The position numbers were made by a program, and so were the translations under genes. Source: Terriglobia bacterium (lineage in GTDB: Bacteria > Acidobacteriota > Terriglobia > Bryobacterales > UBA6623). Taken from it: a stretch of DNA of 54,296 nt. Shown here piece after piece: positions 1-7,915 of this stretch. Where the stretch lies: positions 80,234 to 134,529 of the forward strand of contig VXRL01000068.1 of NCBI GenBank assembly GCA_009838515.1. Reading direction: 5' to 3'. Numbering within the stretch: the stretch's first letter is position 1; each line of letters starts with the position of its first letter. The notes beneath the pieces were generated by a model. It saw only the letters and a list, made by a program, of their open reading frames with translations, searched no databases and was not told where the DNA came from.

Positions 1-48
1 TCCACCCCATCCGCCCTCCAGCGCTACGATCCGCCCGGTGGTGTGGTG

Positions 49-3000
49 TTATTTGTCTATCCCCGCGGCGTGGGTCGCGCCCCCCCCCAACACCGGAGTG
101 TTCGTGAAGTTGAACGACTCGAAGCGGAACTGGAGGTAGTCGCCTTCCCACGGCAGGTCGAATCTGCGCGACAGTGAGAAGTCCAGCGCCCGCGTTCCCG
201 GGCCCCAGATCAGGTTCCGCCCCGCATCGTCGATCACTCCGTCGCCACCGGGCCCGATCGCGTCGGTGTTGAACCAGCGGTCGATGGTTCTCTGGGACTT
301 CGGCAGATTGATTTCGCCGATCACATTGCCGCGATTCGCGCCGCCCACGTTGGTCGTGTTTTGGTTGAACGAATGGCTGTCCGGCGTGCCCCCCAATAAG
401 TTGAGGATGCCGCCAACCTGCCAGCCGCCCAAGATCCATGCCCCTGGGCCGCTCGTGAGCGCCTTCTTGCCGGGGCCGAAAGGCAGTTCGTATACGAAGC
501 TGGTGACCCATGCCAAGCGGCGGTCCAGCGATGCGTTGCCGCGCTCGAGGCCTTGGTTGTACGTGAATCGCTGCTGCGAGGTCGTGCCCGTGGTCAGGTT
601 CTCGTTGACCACGTCAATGTTGTGGGCCCAGGTGAACGAGCTCAGGAAAGTGAATCCCCCGGTGAACCGCTTCTCGCCCTTGACGGTTAGCGAGTTGTAG
701 TTTTGGTTCAGGAAGTTCACCCCGCGCAAAGACACGTTGTTGAAGAAGGGCCGAATCTTGCGGCTCTGCCAGCGCGCTGTCGGGTGGGGTGTCATTGGCC
801 GGTTGATCTGGATCGAGCCGTGGATCTGCGAAGTGGACGAGCCGTTGTAGCCGATGGTCAGCAGCGTGTCGCCCGGCAGCTCGCGCTGGATGTCGAAGAA
901 CCACTGGGCCGCGTAGAAGCTCGGCCAGACGCCGTCCTTCTTCTCGTTGACGTTCAAGCCCGCACGCGGAAGGCCCGCCCGGGTCGACGGTGGGAAGCCC
1001 TCCCTGGTAAAGAACGTGCTGTGCGTGCGCGGCTGACGGTTGTCGAACTCGTTGGACTGCGGCGCCCCGGTGTTGAAGCGCGCTGCTTCGCCGCCGGTGT
1101 TGTCGTGTTCGCCGTAGAACATACCAATGCCGACGCGGACAACGGTCGCGTCGTTTACGCGATAGGCGAGGCCGACGCGCGGCGCGAAATTGTTCAAATC
1201 GTTCTCGCAGGCGCAGTCGGAACCGCTTGAGGGCGTCTGGAAGTGGGGCAGGTATTCTGCTTCGCCCCAGCCACCGTTGCGCACAGTCATGCGCTCGCCG
1301 GGGTCGATGGCGCGCCCGTTGACTTCGCCGATGAAGCGCACAACGGTGCTGTTGAGCGTATGGTTCTGCGGGTCGGGGAAGGTGGGCGTCATGAAGAGTT
1401 CGTAACGCAGGCCCAAGTTCAGCGTCAGTCGCGAGGTGATCTTCCAGTCGTCTTGGATGAAGGCTCCCCAGTAAGGAATGACCTGCTCTTCGCCGTTCGG
1501 CCAGCCCCAGCGACCGTTAAAGGCCCAACCCAACAGGCCATCCGCGAGAGAATTGCCCGTTGCCCCTCGGCTGGCGGCAACGAGTGGCATTTCGGCCGTG
1601 TATTCACCGTTGTACTGGAACCGGCCACGGCGGAAACGCGATGGCGAGCGGGGTATCTGTGTCCGGCGGTATTCGGCACCGAACTTGATCGTGTGGCTGC
1701 CCTTGACCCACGTGAAGTTGTCGGAAATCTGTAGATTGTCCATCTTGTTCACGTTCGGCCAGAAGGCGCGCGGGCCAACAGATTGGAAGCCGCTCAAGGT
1801 TGAGAGTGCGTAGCCGTGGTTCAGCCCGTCGTCGATGGAATCGCCGGGAGCGCCCAAGACGCCGAATGTCGGGTTGAGCTGTTCGGTGAACGGGATGTCG
1901 AAGCGGGTCGGGAAGAACGTGTAGCCGAAGCGCAGCTCGTTGAATTTCGTCGGACCGATCGTTGTATTGAGAGCAGAAGCCCAGTTCTGCCCGGGCAAAT
2001 CGATCGTTTGGCCGTTGCCGCCGTTGGCCGGCAGCGGCAGGCTGCCGTTCTGCAACACGAACTCGTCCCTGATCGAGTAGCGCGCGAACCAACGATTGTT
2101 GTCGTTGATGTTGTAGTCGAAGCGCATGTCGTACTGGTTGTGATCGATCGTGTCTGCCGGCGAAAAGAAGTGATTGTTGCGCAAGTTCTCGCGGCCTGAG
2201 ATGTTCGGTGCCGGGTAGTTCCCAAAGAGCGCAGTCGCGACGGGGTCGAAACGATCTCTCGGGATCATGTTGTTCGGGAACTGGCTGCGGACATTGTTGT
2301 CGTCCAGAGTCAGCGGATCAAAGATGTCGCGGTCCGGGTGGGGCTGCTGGGAGAAGTCGCCGCCCAGCGCAGCGGCGCTCGGCACCGAAGCCGTGAAGCT
2401 CTGGCCAGCCCGGTCCTTGGTGCCTTGGAAGCTGAAGAAGGCGAACAGCGTGTTCTTGACGATCGGGCCTCCGGCAGTGAATCCGTACTGGTTGCGTCGC
2501 AGCGTCGGCTTGCCCGCGCCGACCCGGTTGGCGAAGAAGTTCGTCCCGTCGAGCTTGTCGTTGCGAATGAACTCGTAGATCGAGCCGTGGAATTGGTTCG
2601 TCCCGGACTTGGTGCTCACGAGGACCTTGGCGCCCATCCGATAGCCGTATTCGGCGGACATGTTGTTGGTCACGACCTTGAACTCGCCGACGGCATCTAC
2701 GGAAGGCTTCGTGGCTTGGGCTTGAAAGCCCAGAGCGCCGCCGGAGTTGCGGGACGAGTTGTCGGCACCGTCGAGCAGCACGTTGGTTTGGGCCGCGTGC
2801 ATGCCGACTGCCAGAATGCCGCCCTCGCCGCCGCGCACTCCGTCGTGGCGGGTGCCCTTGCCCATTTCGCGGGACGGCAGCACGCCGACGGAGAACTTCG
2901 CCAGCTCGAGGTAGTTGCGCCCGTTGAGCGGCATCTCGAGAATGCGCTTGGAGTCGATGACCTGGCCGACCTCGGTCTTCTCGGACTGGATCAGTATGGC

Positions 3001-3357
3001 GGCCGCGTTGACCTCCACGGTCTCGGTGACGGAGCCGACCGACATCGCGCAGTCAATGCGCATGGTCTGCTGCACCTCAAGCCGAACTTCCGGGTACTCC
3101 CTGGTTGCGAACCCGTCCGACGAGCATGTGACTGAGTACAGGCCTTGGTTCAGGCCGGGGATCGTGAAGAACCCGACCTCGTTCGTCGAGACGGAGCTCT
3201 CCGCACCGGTCTCGAGGCTGGAAACCAAGACCTGGGCGCCGGGAATAACGGCGCCGGAATCGTCGGTGACGGTTCCTTGGATCGTGCCGCTGGTCTGGCC
3301 GAGAGCCAGTGCGGCCACTAGCATGCCTGCTGCGAGCAGGCGGATTGCCAATCGCAT
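49..3357 (-). CDS. Oar-like TonB-dependent receptor (carboxypeptidase-regulatory N-terminus), C-terminus probably truncated
   Basis: Outer-membrane receptor of the acidobacterial Oar type, 1102 residues, which would import an unknown large ligand. A signal peptide (about 1-20, ending ALALGQ) is followed by a carboxypeptidase-regulatory-like beta-sandwich (about 23-105, GTVTDDSGAVIPGAQV), then a plug (PLNGRNYLELAKF, NVLLDGADNS) and a long beta-barrel rich in aromatic and Asn/Arg turns. The start is ATG at 3357, with a strong Shine-Dalgarno AGGGGAG at 3371-3365; upstream in-frame codons are not needed. The end is odd: after FESFNFTNTPV the frame passes through a run of nine G (C80-88 on the plus strand) and stops at 49. 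Family members normally continue about 25 residues to a barrel strand ending in an aromatic residue, as the second receptor here does. Either the gene is frameshifted at the run or it is genuinely clipped. Function class is certain, substrate unknown. Confidence 0.9.
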   Translation of the reverse strand: MRLAIRLLAAGMLVAALALGQTSGTIQGTVTDDSGAVIPGAQVLVSSLETGAESSVSTNEVGFFTIPGLNQGLYSVTCSSDGFATREYPEVRLEVQQTMRIDCAMSVGSVTETVEVNAAAILIQSEKTEVGQVIDSKRILEMPLNGRNYLELAKFSVGVLPSREMGKGTRHDGVRGGEGGILAVGMHAAQTNVLLDGADNSSRNSGGALGFQAQATKPSVDAVGEFKVVTNNMSAEYGYRMGAKVLVSTKSGTNQFHGSIYEFIRNDKLDGTNFFANRVGAGKPTLRRNQYGFTAGGPIVKNTLFAFFSFQGTKDRAGQSFTASVPSAAALGGDFSQQPHPDRDIFDPLTLDDNNVRSQFPNNMIPRDRFDPVATALFGNYPAPNISGRENLRNNHFFSPADTIDHNQYDMRFDYNINDNNRWFARYSIRDEFVLQNGSLPLPANGGNGQTIDLPGQNWASALNTTIGPTKFNELRFGYTFFPTRFDIPFTEQLNPTFGVLGAPGDSIDDGLNHGYALSTLSGFQSVGPRAFWPNVNKMDNLQISDNFTWVKGSHTIKFGAEYRRTQIPRSPSRFRRGRFQYNGEYTAEMPLVAASRGATGNSLADGLLGWAFNGRWGWPNGEEQVIPYWGAFIQDDWKITSRLTLNLGLRYELFMTPTFPDPQNHTLNSTVVRFIGEVNGRAIDPGERMTVRNGGWGEAEYLPHFQTPSSGSDCACENDLNNFAPRVGLAYRVNDATVVRVGIGMFYGEHDNTGGEAARFNTGAPQSNEFDNRQPRTHSTFFTREGFPPSTRAGLPRAGLNVNEKKDGVWPSFYAAQWFFDIQRELPGDTLLTIGYNGSSTSQIHGSIQINRPMTPHPTARWQSRKIRPFFNNVSLRGVNFLNQNYNSLTVKGEKRFTGGFTFLSSFTWAHNIDVVNENLTTGTTSQQRFTYNQGLERGNASLDRRLAWVTSFVYELPFGPGKKALTSGPGAWILGGWQVGGILNLLGGTPDSHSFNQNTTNVGGANRGNVIGEINLPKSQRTIDRWFNTDAIGPGGDGVIDDAGRNLIWGPGTRALDFSLSRRFDLPWEGDYLQFRFESFNFTNTPVLGGGATHAAGIDK

Positions 3358-3364
3358 GAGTATA

Positions 3365-3371
3365 CTCCCCT
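3365..3371 (-). promoter_or_regulatory. Shine-Dalgarno site for the first Oar receptor
   Basis: AGGGGAG on the minus strand, 7 nt before the ATG at 3357. It fixes the start of the receptor at the signal peptide and rules out the longer in-frame extension. Confidence 0.75.
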
Positions 3372-3430
3372 GATCTTCGGGCCGAGCCCACATCCGCGAC
3401 CGCTCGCGGGCGCACCTCAACCCGCACACA

Positions 3431-3459
3431 AGCTTACAGCCATTCGACGCTCCGGTCAA
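3431..3459 (-). promoter_or_regulatory. Candidate promoter of the first Oar receptor
   Basis: On the minus strand, TTGACC (3459-3454) is followed after exactly 17 nt by TAAGCT (3436-3431). The -35 is good and the -10 is poor, with a TG directly before it. It would give a leader of about 65 nt with the AGGGGAG ribosome site near its end. Confidence 0.4.
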
Positions 3460-3770
3460 CCGCAGTCCGTTGGCAAGGATCACCGCTGTCTCCGCCGTCG
3501 AGGTTCGCGCCAGAGCACGAGCGATCGTGTCAAGACACGCGATCCTTAGGGCATACCGATTTCCGTGCCTGGCTCGCGGCTGTAAGCCCCCGTAGTCAAC
3601 TCCGCCGTGATTCGGCACTGGTCCCGTCCAATGGGCGGGGACGTGCCGACGCGAGGCCAAGACTCTGACGATCGGGGACAATCGTGTTGAGAGCCCGCTC
3701 GCCCGTCGAGTCGGTGCCGAACCGTGGGACGTCTATTGGCAAGGGGCCTTGCGCAAGCAGCCATCGCCAG

Positions 3771-3777
3771 AGGAGAG
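3771..3777 (+). promoter_or_regulatory. Shine-Dalgarno site deciding a TTG start
   Basis: AGGAGAG lies 3 nt (core AGGAG: 5 nt) before TTG at 3781. This selects TTG 3781 over the in-frame GTG at 3724 for the methyltransferase. Confidence 0.6.
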
Positions 3778-3780
3778 CCG

Positions 3781-4392
3781 TTGGCTTGGTTCGAGGAACT
3801 CTATGCCCAAGTCGATTCTTCGGGCTTCTCGGTCGTTCCGTGGGCGGATCTGGAGCCGAATCCCAACCTCCTTGCCTGGCTCGACCGGGAAGACGTGGAT
3901 GGCAAGGGGAAGAGTGCTCTCGTTGTGGGCTGCGGGCTGGGTGACGATGCCGAGGAGCTGAGCCGGCGGGGCTTCCGGGTGACCGCGTTCGATGTTTCGG
4001 GCTCTGCCGTAGCGATAGCGAAGAAGCGCTTCGCGGATTCAGCGGTCGAGTACGTGGCTGCCGACCTGTTACAGCCGCCAACGGGCTGGGCGGGCAAATA
4101 CGACTTGGTCCACGAAGCCTATACGCTGCAGGTGCTGCCCCGCGGGCTGCGCCAGAAGGCGCTGGGCCAATTGGCCCGGTTCGTTGCGCCGAGCGGCGAC
4201 CTGCTGCTGATCGCGAGGGCACGGGACGACGCCGAAGACCCCGGCCAGCTGCCTTGGCCGTTGACCCGCACCGAACTTGATGCGGTGACCGAATTTGGCC
4301 TCGAGAGGATCACCATTGAAGACTATCTCGACGACGAAGTGCCGCCTGTGCGACGCTTCCGTGTCGTATACCGGCGCCCCACGAATCCATAG
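3781..4392 (+). CDS. Class I SAM-dependent methyltransferase (thiopurine/TehB-like)
   Basis: Soluble methyltransferase of 203 residues; the acceptor substrate is unknown. The Rossmann fold shows clearly: motif I is ALVVGCGLGDDAEELSRRGF (SAM-binding glycines, about residues 45-64), motif II ends with the acidic AFD (TAFDVSGSAVAIA), and motif post-II is VEYVAADLLQPP. The sequence PWADLEPNPNLLAWL just before the fold is characteristic of a family of small bacterial methyltransferases related to thiopurine S-methyltransferases. A TTG start at 3781 is chosen because AGGAGAG precedes it and the product then begins at the conserved WFEELYA segment; a GTG at 3724 would add 19 residues. It stands alone, divergent from the receptor and convergent with the TPR operon. 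Confidence 0.85.
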   Translation: MAWFEELYAQVDSSGFSVVPWADLEPNPNLLAWLDREDVDGKGKSALVVGCGLGDDAEELSRRGFRVTAFDVSGSAVAIAKKRFADSAVEYVAADLLQPPTGWAGKYDLVHEAYTLQVLPRGLRQKALGQLARFVAPSGDLLLIARARDDAEDPGQLPWPLTRTELDAVTEFGLERITIEDYLDDEVPPVRRFRVVYRRPTNP

Positions 4393-4433
4393 GCGCGACG
4401 CTCGTCTGACCCATGGCGTCCCGGCTTGTGGAG

Positions 4434-5381
4434 TCACTCGCTAAGTTCGCGGAACCGTTCCATGGCTGCCTTGGCGAGTCCCTCGCGGTCCAGACGTCGG
4501 TAGACCGACACCAAGCTGTACTGGACAGCGGGATCGCGCGGTGACAGCTCCGCGGCGCTCTCGAGTGCTTCGGCGGCAAGGCGGAGCTTGTTCGCCTTCA
4601 GGTATACGACACCCAGTTCCTGCTGAGCGGGGGCATGGGTGCGGTCCGAAGTCACCGCAGCTTCCAGAGCCTCTTCGGCGGCTTCCAAGTCACCTAGGTC
4701 GTGCAATAGGCTGCCAAGGTGGTAGTGCGGCCAGGCGGACGCTGCGACCGCTTCCCGGCTGATCGAGATCGCCTGCCCATAGGCCGCCAGCGCGGCTTCG
4801 TTGCGCCCGAGCCCTTCCAAGCTCTGTCCGCGCAGATCGTGCACCTCAACCCCTGCGGGCGAGCCCTCGAGGATCCGATCAAGCTCAGACAGCGCGGATG
4901 CGAATTGTCCTTGATCGTAGTGAACGCGAGCGAGCGCTAGCCGGTACCTGACCGATTCTCCATCGGTTGCGGCCAGCCTTTCCAGCTCCACTCGGGCCCA
5001 GTGTCGGCGCTCGATACGCATGAATGACCCGGCCAGCAGGAATCGTGCCTCGGGATCGAGCGGTGTGAGCGCGTCGGACCTCTTCAGGGCCGATCCAGCC
5101 GAGAAATAGCGACCGGCTTGATAATGCGCGATGCCAAGCGCTCGCAGCAGTGGCGCGTTCTCGGGGTTGCTGCCTGCAGCTTCGAACAGGATGCCCTCCG
5201 CGGCCCTCCAGTCCGCCGCAGCGATCGCGGTTTGCAGGGTCTCGGTCGTGGCACGCGGCAGGCCGAGTTCCTCGGCGTGAAGCGATACTTCGTGCTCACT
5301 GCCGCGCAGCCGCGGAGCGAAGTGCGCTGCCGCGACAGCCAAGGCCAGGGCGGCAATCAGCAAGTGCCGTCTCGCGGGCAA
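4434..5381 (-). CDS. TPR-repeat protein with N-terminal signal/anchor
   Basis: Protein of 315 residues with a hydrophobic N-terminus (LLIAALALAVAAAHFAP) that would export it or tether it to the membrane. The rest is helical tetratricopeptide repeats, seen as the recurring pattern of a small residue, G, Y/A and P (LLRALGIAHYQAGRYFSAG, LAYGQ-type units, LGVVYLKANKLRLAAEALE, YSLVSVYRRLDREGLAKAAME), about seven in all. TPRs mediate protein-protein contacts; no catalytic residues are seen. The start is TTG at 5381, with GGAGG eight bases upstream inside the end of the preceding gene. It lies 4 nt downstream of the 5386-6087 gene, so the two form an operon, probably made together with a divergently read CRTAC1 protein. 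Confidence 0.8.
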   Translation of the reverse strand: MPARRHLLIAALALAVAAAHFAPRLRGSEHEVSLHAEELGLPRATTETLQTAIAAADWRAAEGILFEAAGSNPENAPLLRALGIAHYQAGRYFSAGSALKRSDALTPLDPEARFLLAGSFMRIERRHWARVELERLAATDGESVRYRLALARVHYDQGQFASALSELDRILEGSPAGVEVHDLRGQSLEGLGRNEAALAAYGQAISISREAVAASAWPHYHLGSLLHDLGDLEAAEEALEAAVTSDRTHAPAQQELGVVYLKANKLRLAAEALESAAELSPRDPAVQYSLVSVYRRLDREGLAKAAMERFRELSE

Positions 5382-5385
5382 GCGA

Positions 5386-6087
5386 CTAGCCTCCCCCGCA
5401 TCCTGGCGGCAGGGCTGGGTTGATCTGGCGTAGCTTTGCGCATGCCCTCTCCGCGCCTGCGGCGTCGCCGCTCGATTGCAGGAGCAGCAACAGCGGTTCG
5501 TACGGGCTCACGAACCACGGGTCGGCTTGCACGCTCTTCTGCAACGCTTGCAATGCATTCGATGCATCGGCAAGGGCTAGCTGCAGCCTTCCGATTTCGA
5601 ACCAAGCCTGTGCGTACGCAGGATACGCCCGCACCGCGCTTTGCAGATGGTCGAGGGCCCTATCGATCCCTCCCGCTGTTTCTTGCTCCAAGACCCTAAC
5701 TGCGGCATGGAAATGCCTCTTGGCATCCGCGGGAGCCGCGAGGTGCGTCACGCTGATGCTCTCGCCGTGGTTCTTACCCAAGCGGTGCAGGACGGCAACT
5801 GAAATCAGCGGGTCCGCCGGCAGCGCTGCCAAGTTCACGCTGGCTGTCCTGTAGCCCGGTGCGGTGACGACCGCCGAGCAGCCGAGCGAATCGGGGAAAT
5901 TCGACAACTCGAACCAGCCCTCCAGATCTATCCCCACCTCGGACTGCGCCGTCGCGCCGCAGCGCAATGCTACTCGTGCTGACGCCGGCAGGGGCATGCC
6001 GTCGTCAGTGAGTATGCGGCCCCGCACGGGTTCGCTGAGCGCAGGGGTGGCCGCCAGGCCCAGCAGCACAACTAGCTTCGCGCCCAT
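5386..6087 (-). CDS. Carboxypeptidase-regulatory-like domain + TPR protein
   Basis: Exported protein of 233 residues. A signal peptide (about 1-18, LVVLLGLAATPALS) precedes a carboxypeptidase-regulatory-like domain (about 20-95: VRGRILTDDGMPLPASARVAL, GYRTASVNL), the same beta-sandwich found at the N-terminus of Oar receptors. The C-terminal half (about 115-225) holds two to three TPR units (AYAQAWFEIGRLQLALADASNALQ). This pairing is common in Acidobacteriota, but its role is unknown; an adaptor in the periplasm is a reasonable guess. It is first in an operon with the downstream TPR gene. Its ATG lies 8 nt after a TATGAT box, so its mRNA is probably leaderless. Confidence 0.75.
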   Translation of the reverse strand: MGAKLVVLLGLAATPALSEPVRGRILTDDGMPLPASARVALRCGATAQSEVGIDLEGWFELSNFPDSLGCSAVVTAPGYRTASVNLAALPADPLISVAVLHRLGKNHGESISVTHLAAPADAKRHFHAAVRVLEQETAGGIDRALDHLQSAVRAYPAYAQAWFEIGRLQLALADASNALQALQKSVQADPWFVSPYEPLLLLLQSSGDAAGAERACAKLRQINPALPPGCGGG

Positions 6088-6095
6088 GCGGCACC

Positions 6096-6101
6096 ATCAT
6101 A
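6096..6101 (-). promoter_or_regulatory. -10 box of the TPR operon (probable leaderless transcript)
   Basis: TATGAT on the minus strand ends 8 nt before the ATG at 6087. Transcription would begin at or next to the start codon. It lies within the 25-bp gap between the divergent TPR operon and CRTAC1 gene. Confidence 0.45.
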
Positions 6102-6112
6102 CTGGGGAGTCG

Positions 6113-7810
6113 ATGCTGCCGGTTCGGATCATGGCCTGCCTGCTCGCCCTTGCGGCGTGTACGGCACCGGCTCAGCAATTCGAGGATATCCGCGCGAGCA
6201 CCGGCATCGATTTTGTCCACGCCCCGTCGAAGACGCCGCGCAAGTACCTTCCCGAGACCATGGGGGGCGGAGTTGCCCTGTTGGACGCTGATCTTGACGG
6301 CCGCTTGGACGCATTCTTCGTCAATGGAGCCCGCCTCTCGTTCCCGCACCCCGAGGGTGTCGAACCGGACAAGTCCGATCCCGAGTTTTGGAATCGGCTC
6401 TATCTCAATCAGGGCGACTGGCACTTTCAGGACGCCACCGAAGCATACGCCCTGCAGGGGCGTGGCTATGGCATGGGCGCGGCGGTTGCCGACTACGACA
6501 ACGATGGCGACCCCGACCTGCTAGTGACGAGTTTGGGCACCGGAGAGTCGCCTGCCGCTCAGCTTTACCGCAACGACGCCGGGCGCCGCTTTGTTGAGGT
6601 CACACGGGATGCGGGCATCGATGTGCGGGGCTGGGCCACGAGTGCGGGGTTCTTCGATGCTGACAACGACGGGGACCTAGACCTGCTGATCCTGCGCTAT
6701 ATGAGGTGGAGATTTGATGTCGACCACCGTTGCGGCATGGAAGCCAGCCACGGCCGCTCGTACTGCCACCCCGATCTGTTTCCGCCCGAATCGAACGTGT
6801 TCTACCGCAACAACGGGGATGGCACTTTCAGCGATGCCAGCATTTCCTCGGGTATTGCCGACCATGCGGGCAAGGGCCTGGGGCTCGCTTTCGCCGACTA
6901 CGACCAAGACGGCTGGATGGACGTCGCCATTGCGAATGACTCTCACAGGCAGTTCTTGTTCCGCAATCTTGGAAATGGCAAGTTTTCCGAAGAGGCGCTG
7001 GTGGCGGGCACCGCCTTCGACGACCACGGAGCGGAATTCGCCGGCATGGGCATCCTGTTTGAGGATCTGGACGACGACGGCCTCGCCGACGTGCTCGTTA
7101 CGACGCTCTCGCAGGAGCGCTATGCGCTCTTCTTCAATGCCGGCGGGGGTTTGTTCGACTACTCCACGGGGCGCTCGGGGCTTGGCAGCGCGACGCAGCT
7201 GTTCGCGGGTTGGGGCCTCGCTGCCTTCGACGCGGATGCGGACGGACGGCGCGAAATCTTCTTCGGCAACGGACACGTGATGGACAACATCGAGCAGTCC
7301 CAGCCACACATCAGTTACCGGCAACCGCCGCTGCTGTTTCGACTCGATGGGCGCACGCTGACCGACGTATCCGCCGGCGCTGGAGAGTTGTTTTCAGCCA
7401 CATGGGCGAGTCGAGGCGCTGCTGTCGGGGACTTGGACGACAACGGCTTGCCGGACCTTGTTGTGTCGAACCTCGCAGGAGTGCCGTACGTCGCGCGCAA
7501 CGTATCTGGCGGAGAGAACAGTTGGATCGGGGTGCGACTCGAAGGCTGCGCGAGCAACCGCGACTCCATCGGCGCCAAGCTCGTGTTGGAGAGCGAGCGC
7601 GGCCGAGCCCAGCGGCGCACGGTGACCCGTAGCGGCAGTTACTTGGCTGCCCGCGACGGCCGCGTGTTCTTCGGCACCGGCATGCGGCAGGCACCGGGAA
7701 GCCTGACCGTGACCTGGCCGAGCGGAGCTGTGTCGACGCACGAGGATCTGCGAGCCGAGGCGGTAAACGTGATCCAGGAACCGCCTGGCTGTAGTCCTGG
7801 CCCCCGCTGA
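6113..7810 (+). CDS. CRTAC1-family protein: FG-GAP/VCBS repeats plus ASPIC/UnbV domain
   Basis: Secreted beta-propeller-like protein of 565 residues. A signal peptide (about 1-20, ACLLALAACTAPAQQ) is followed by VCBS/FG-GAP repeats carrying at least seven calcium-type DxDxDG motifs (DADLDGRLDA, DYDNDGDPDL, DADNDGDLDL, DYDQDGWMDV, DLDDDGLADV, DADADGRREI, DLDDNGLPDL). The C-terminal ASPIC/UnbV domain (about 455-545) ends with GSLTVTWPSGAVSTHEDL. Proteins of this type are extracellular or periplasmic and presumed to bind glycans or proteins; no enzyme activity is established. The start is ATG 6113 with GGGGAG just upstream. An in-frame extension to 5864 would overlap the divergent gene and lacks coding character. 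A sulfatase follows 105 nt downstream in the same direction. Confidence 0.9.
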   Translation: MLPVRIMACLLALAACTAPAQQFEDIRASTGIDFVHAPSKTPRKYLPETMGGGVALLDADLDGRLDAFFVNGARLSFPHPEGVEPDKSDPEFWNRLYLNQGDWHFQDATEAYALQGRGYGMGAAVADYDNDGDPDLLVTSLGTGESPAAQLYRNDAGRRFVEVTRDAGIDVRGWATSAGFFDADNDGDLDLLILRYMRWRFDVDHRCGMEASHGRSYCHPDLFPPESNVFYRNNGDGTFSDASISSGIADHAGKGLGLAFADYDQDGWMDVAIANDSHRQFLFRNLGNGKFSEEALVAGTAFDDHGAEFAGMGILFEDLDDDGLADVLVTTLSQERYALFFNAGGGLFDYSTGRSGLGSATQLFAGWGLAAFDADADGRREIFFGNGHVMDNIEQSQPHISYRQPPLLFRLDGRTLTDVSAGAGELFSATWASRGAAVGDLDDNGLPDLVVSNLAGVPYVARNVSGGENSWIGVRLEGCASNRDSIGAKLVLESERGRAQRRTVTRSGSYLAARDGRVFFGTGMRQAPGSLTVTWPSGAVSTHEDLRAEAVNVIQEPPGCSPGPR

Positions 7811-7915
7811 GTGCGCATTGCTGCTTCGCGGGCGAGCAAGAAGTGCTTGCTTGCGCCGAGCCGCAGCCAGCTTGGTAGACTCGGTTTCGCTCCGCCAATC
7901 GCGAGTTAGACCGCC

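Larger units (their letters stand above)
3358..3780. other. Divergent intergenic region
   Basis: The 423 bases between the divergent receptor and methyltransferase genes. Apart from the receptor's ribosome site and candidate promoter and the methyltransferase ribosome site, no gene is recognisable. Short open frames on both strands here read as arginine- and proline-rich noise. Confidence 0.5.

Noticed and set aside
1..48. Possible gene fragment before the first receptor
   Set aside because: Too short; none of the six frames gave a recognisable family.
3358..3681. N-terminal extension of the first Oar receptor
   Set aside because: The signal peptide and AGGGGAG ribosome site place the start at 3357.
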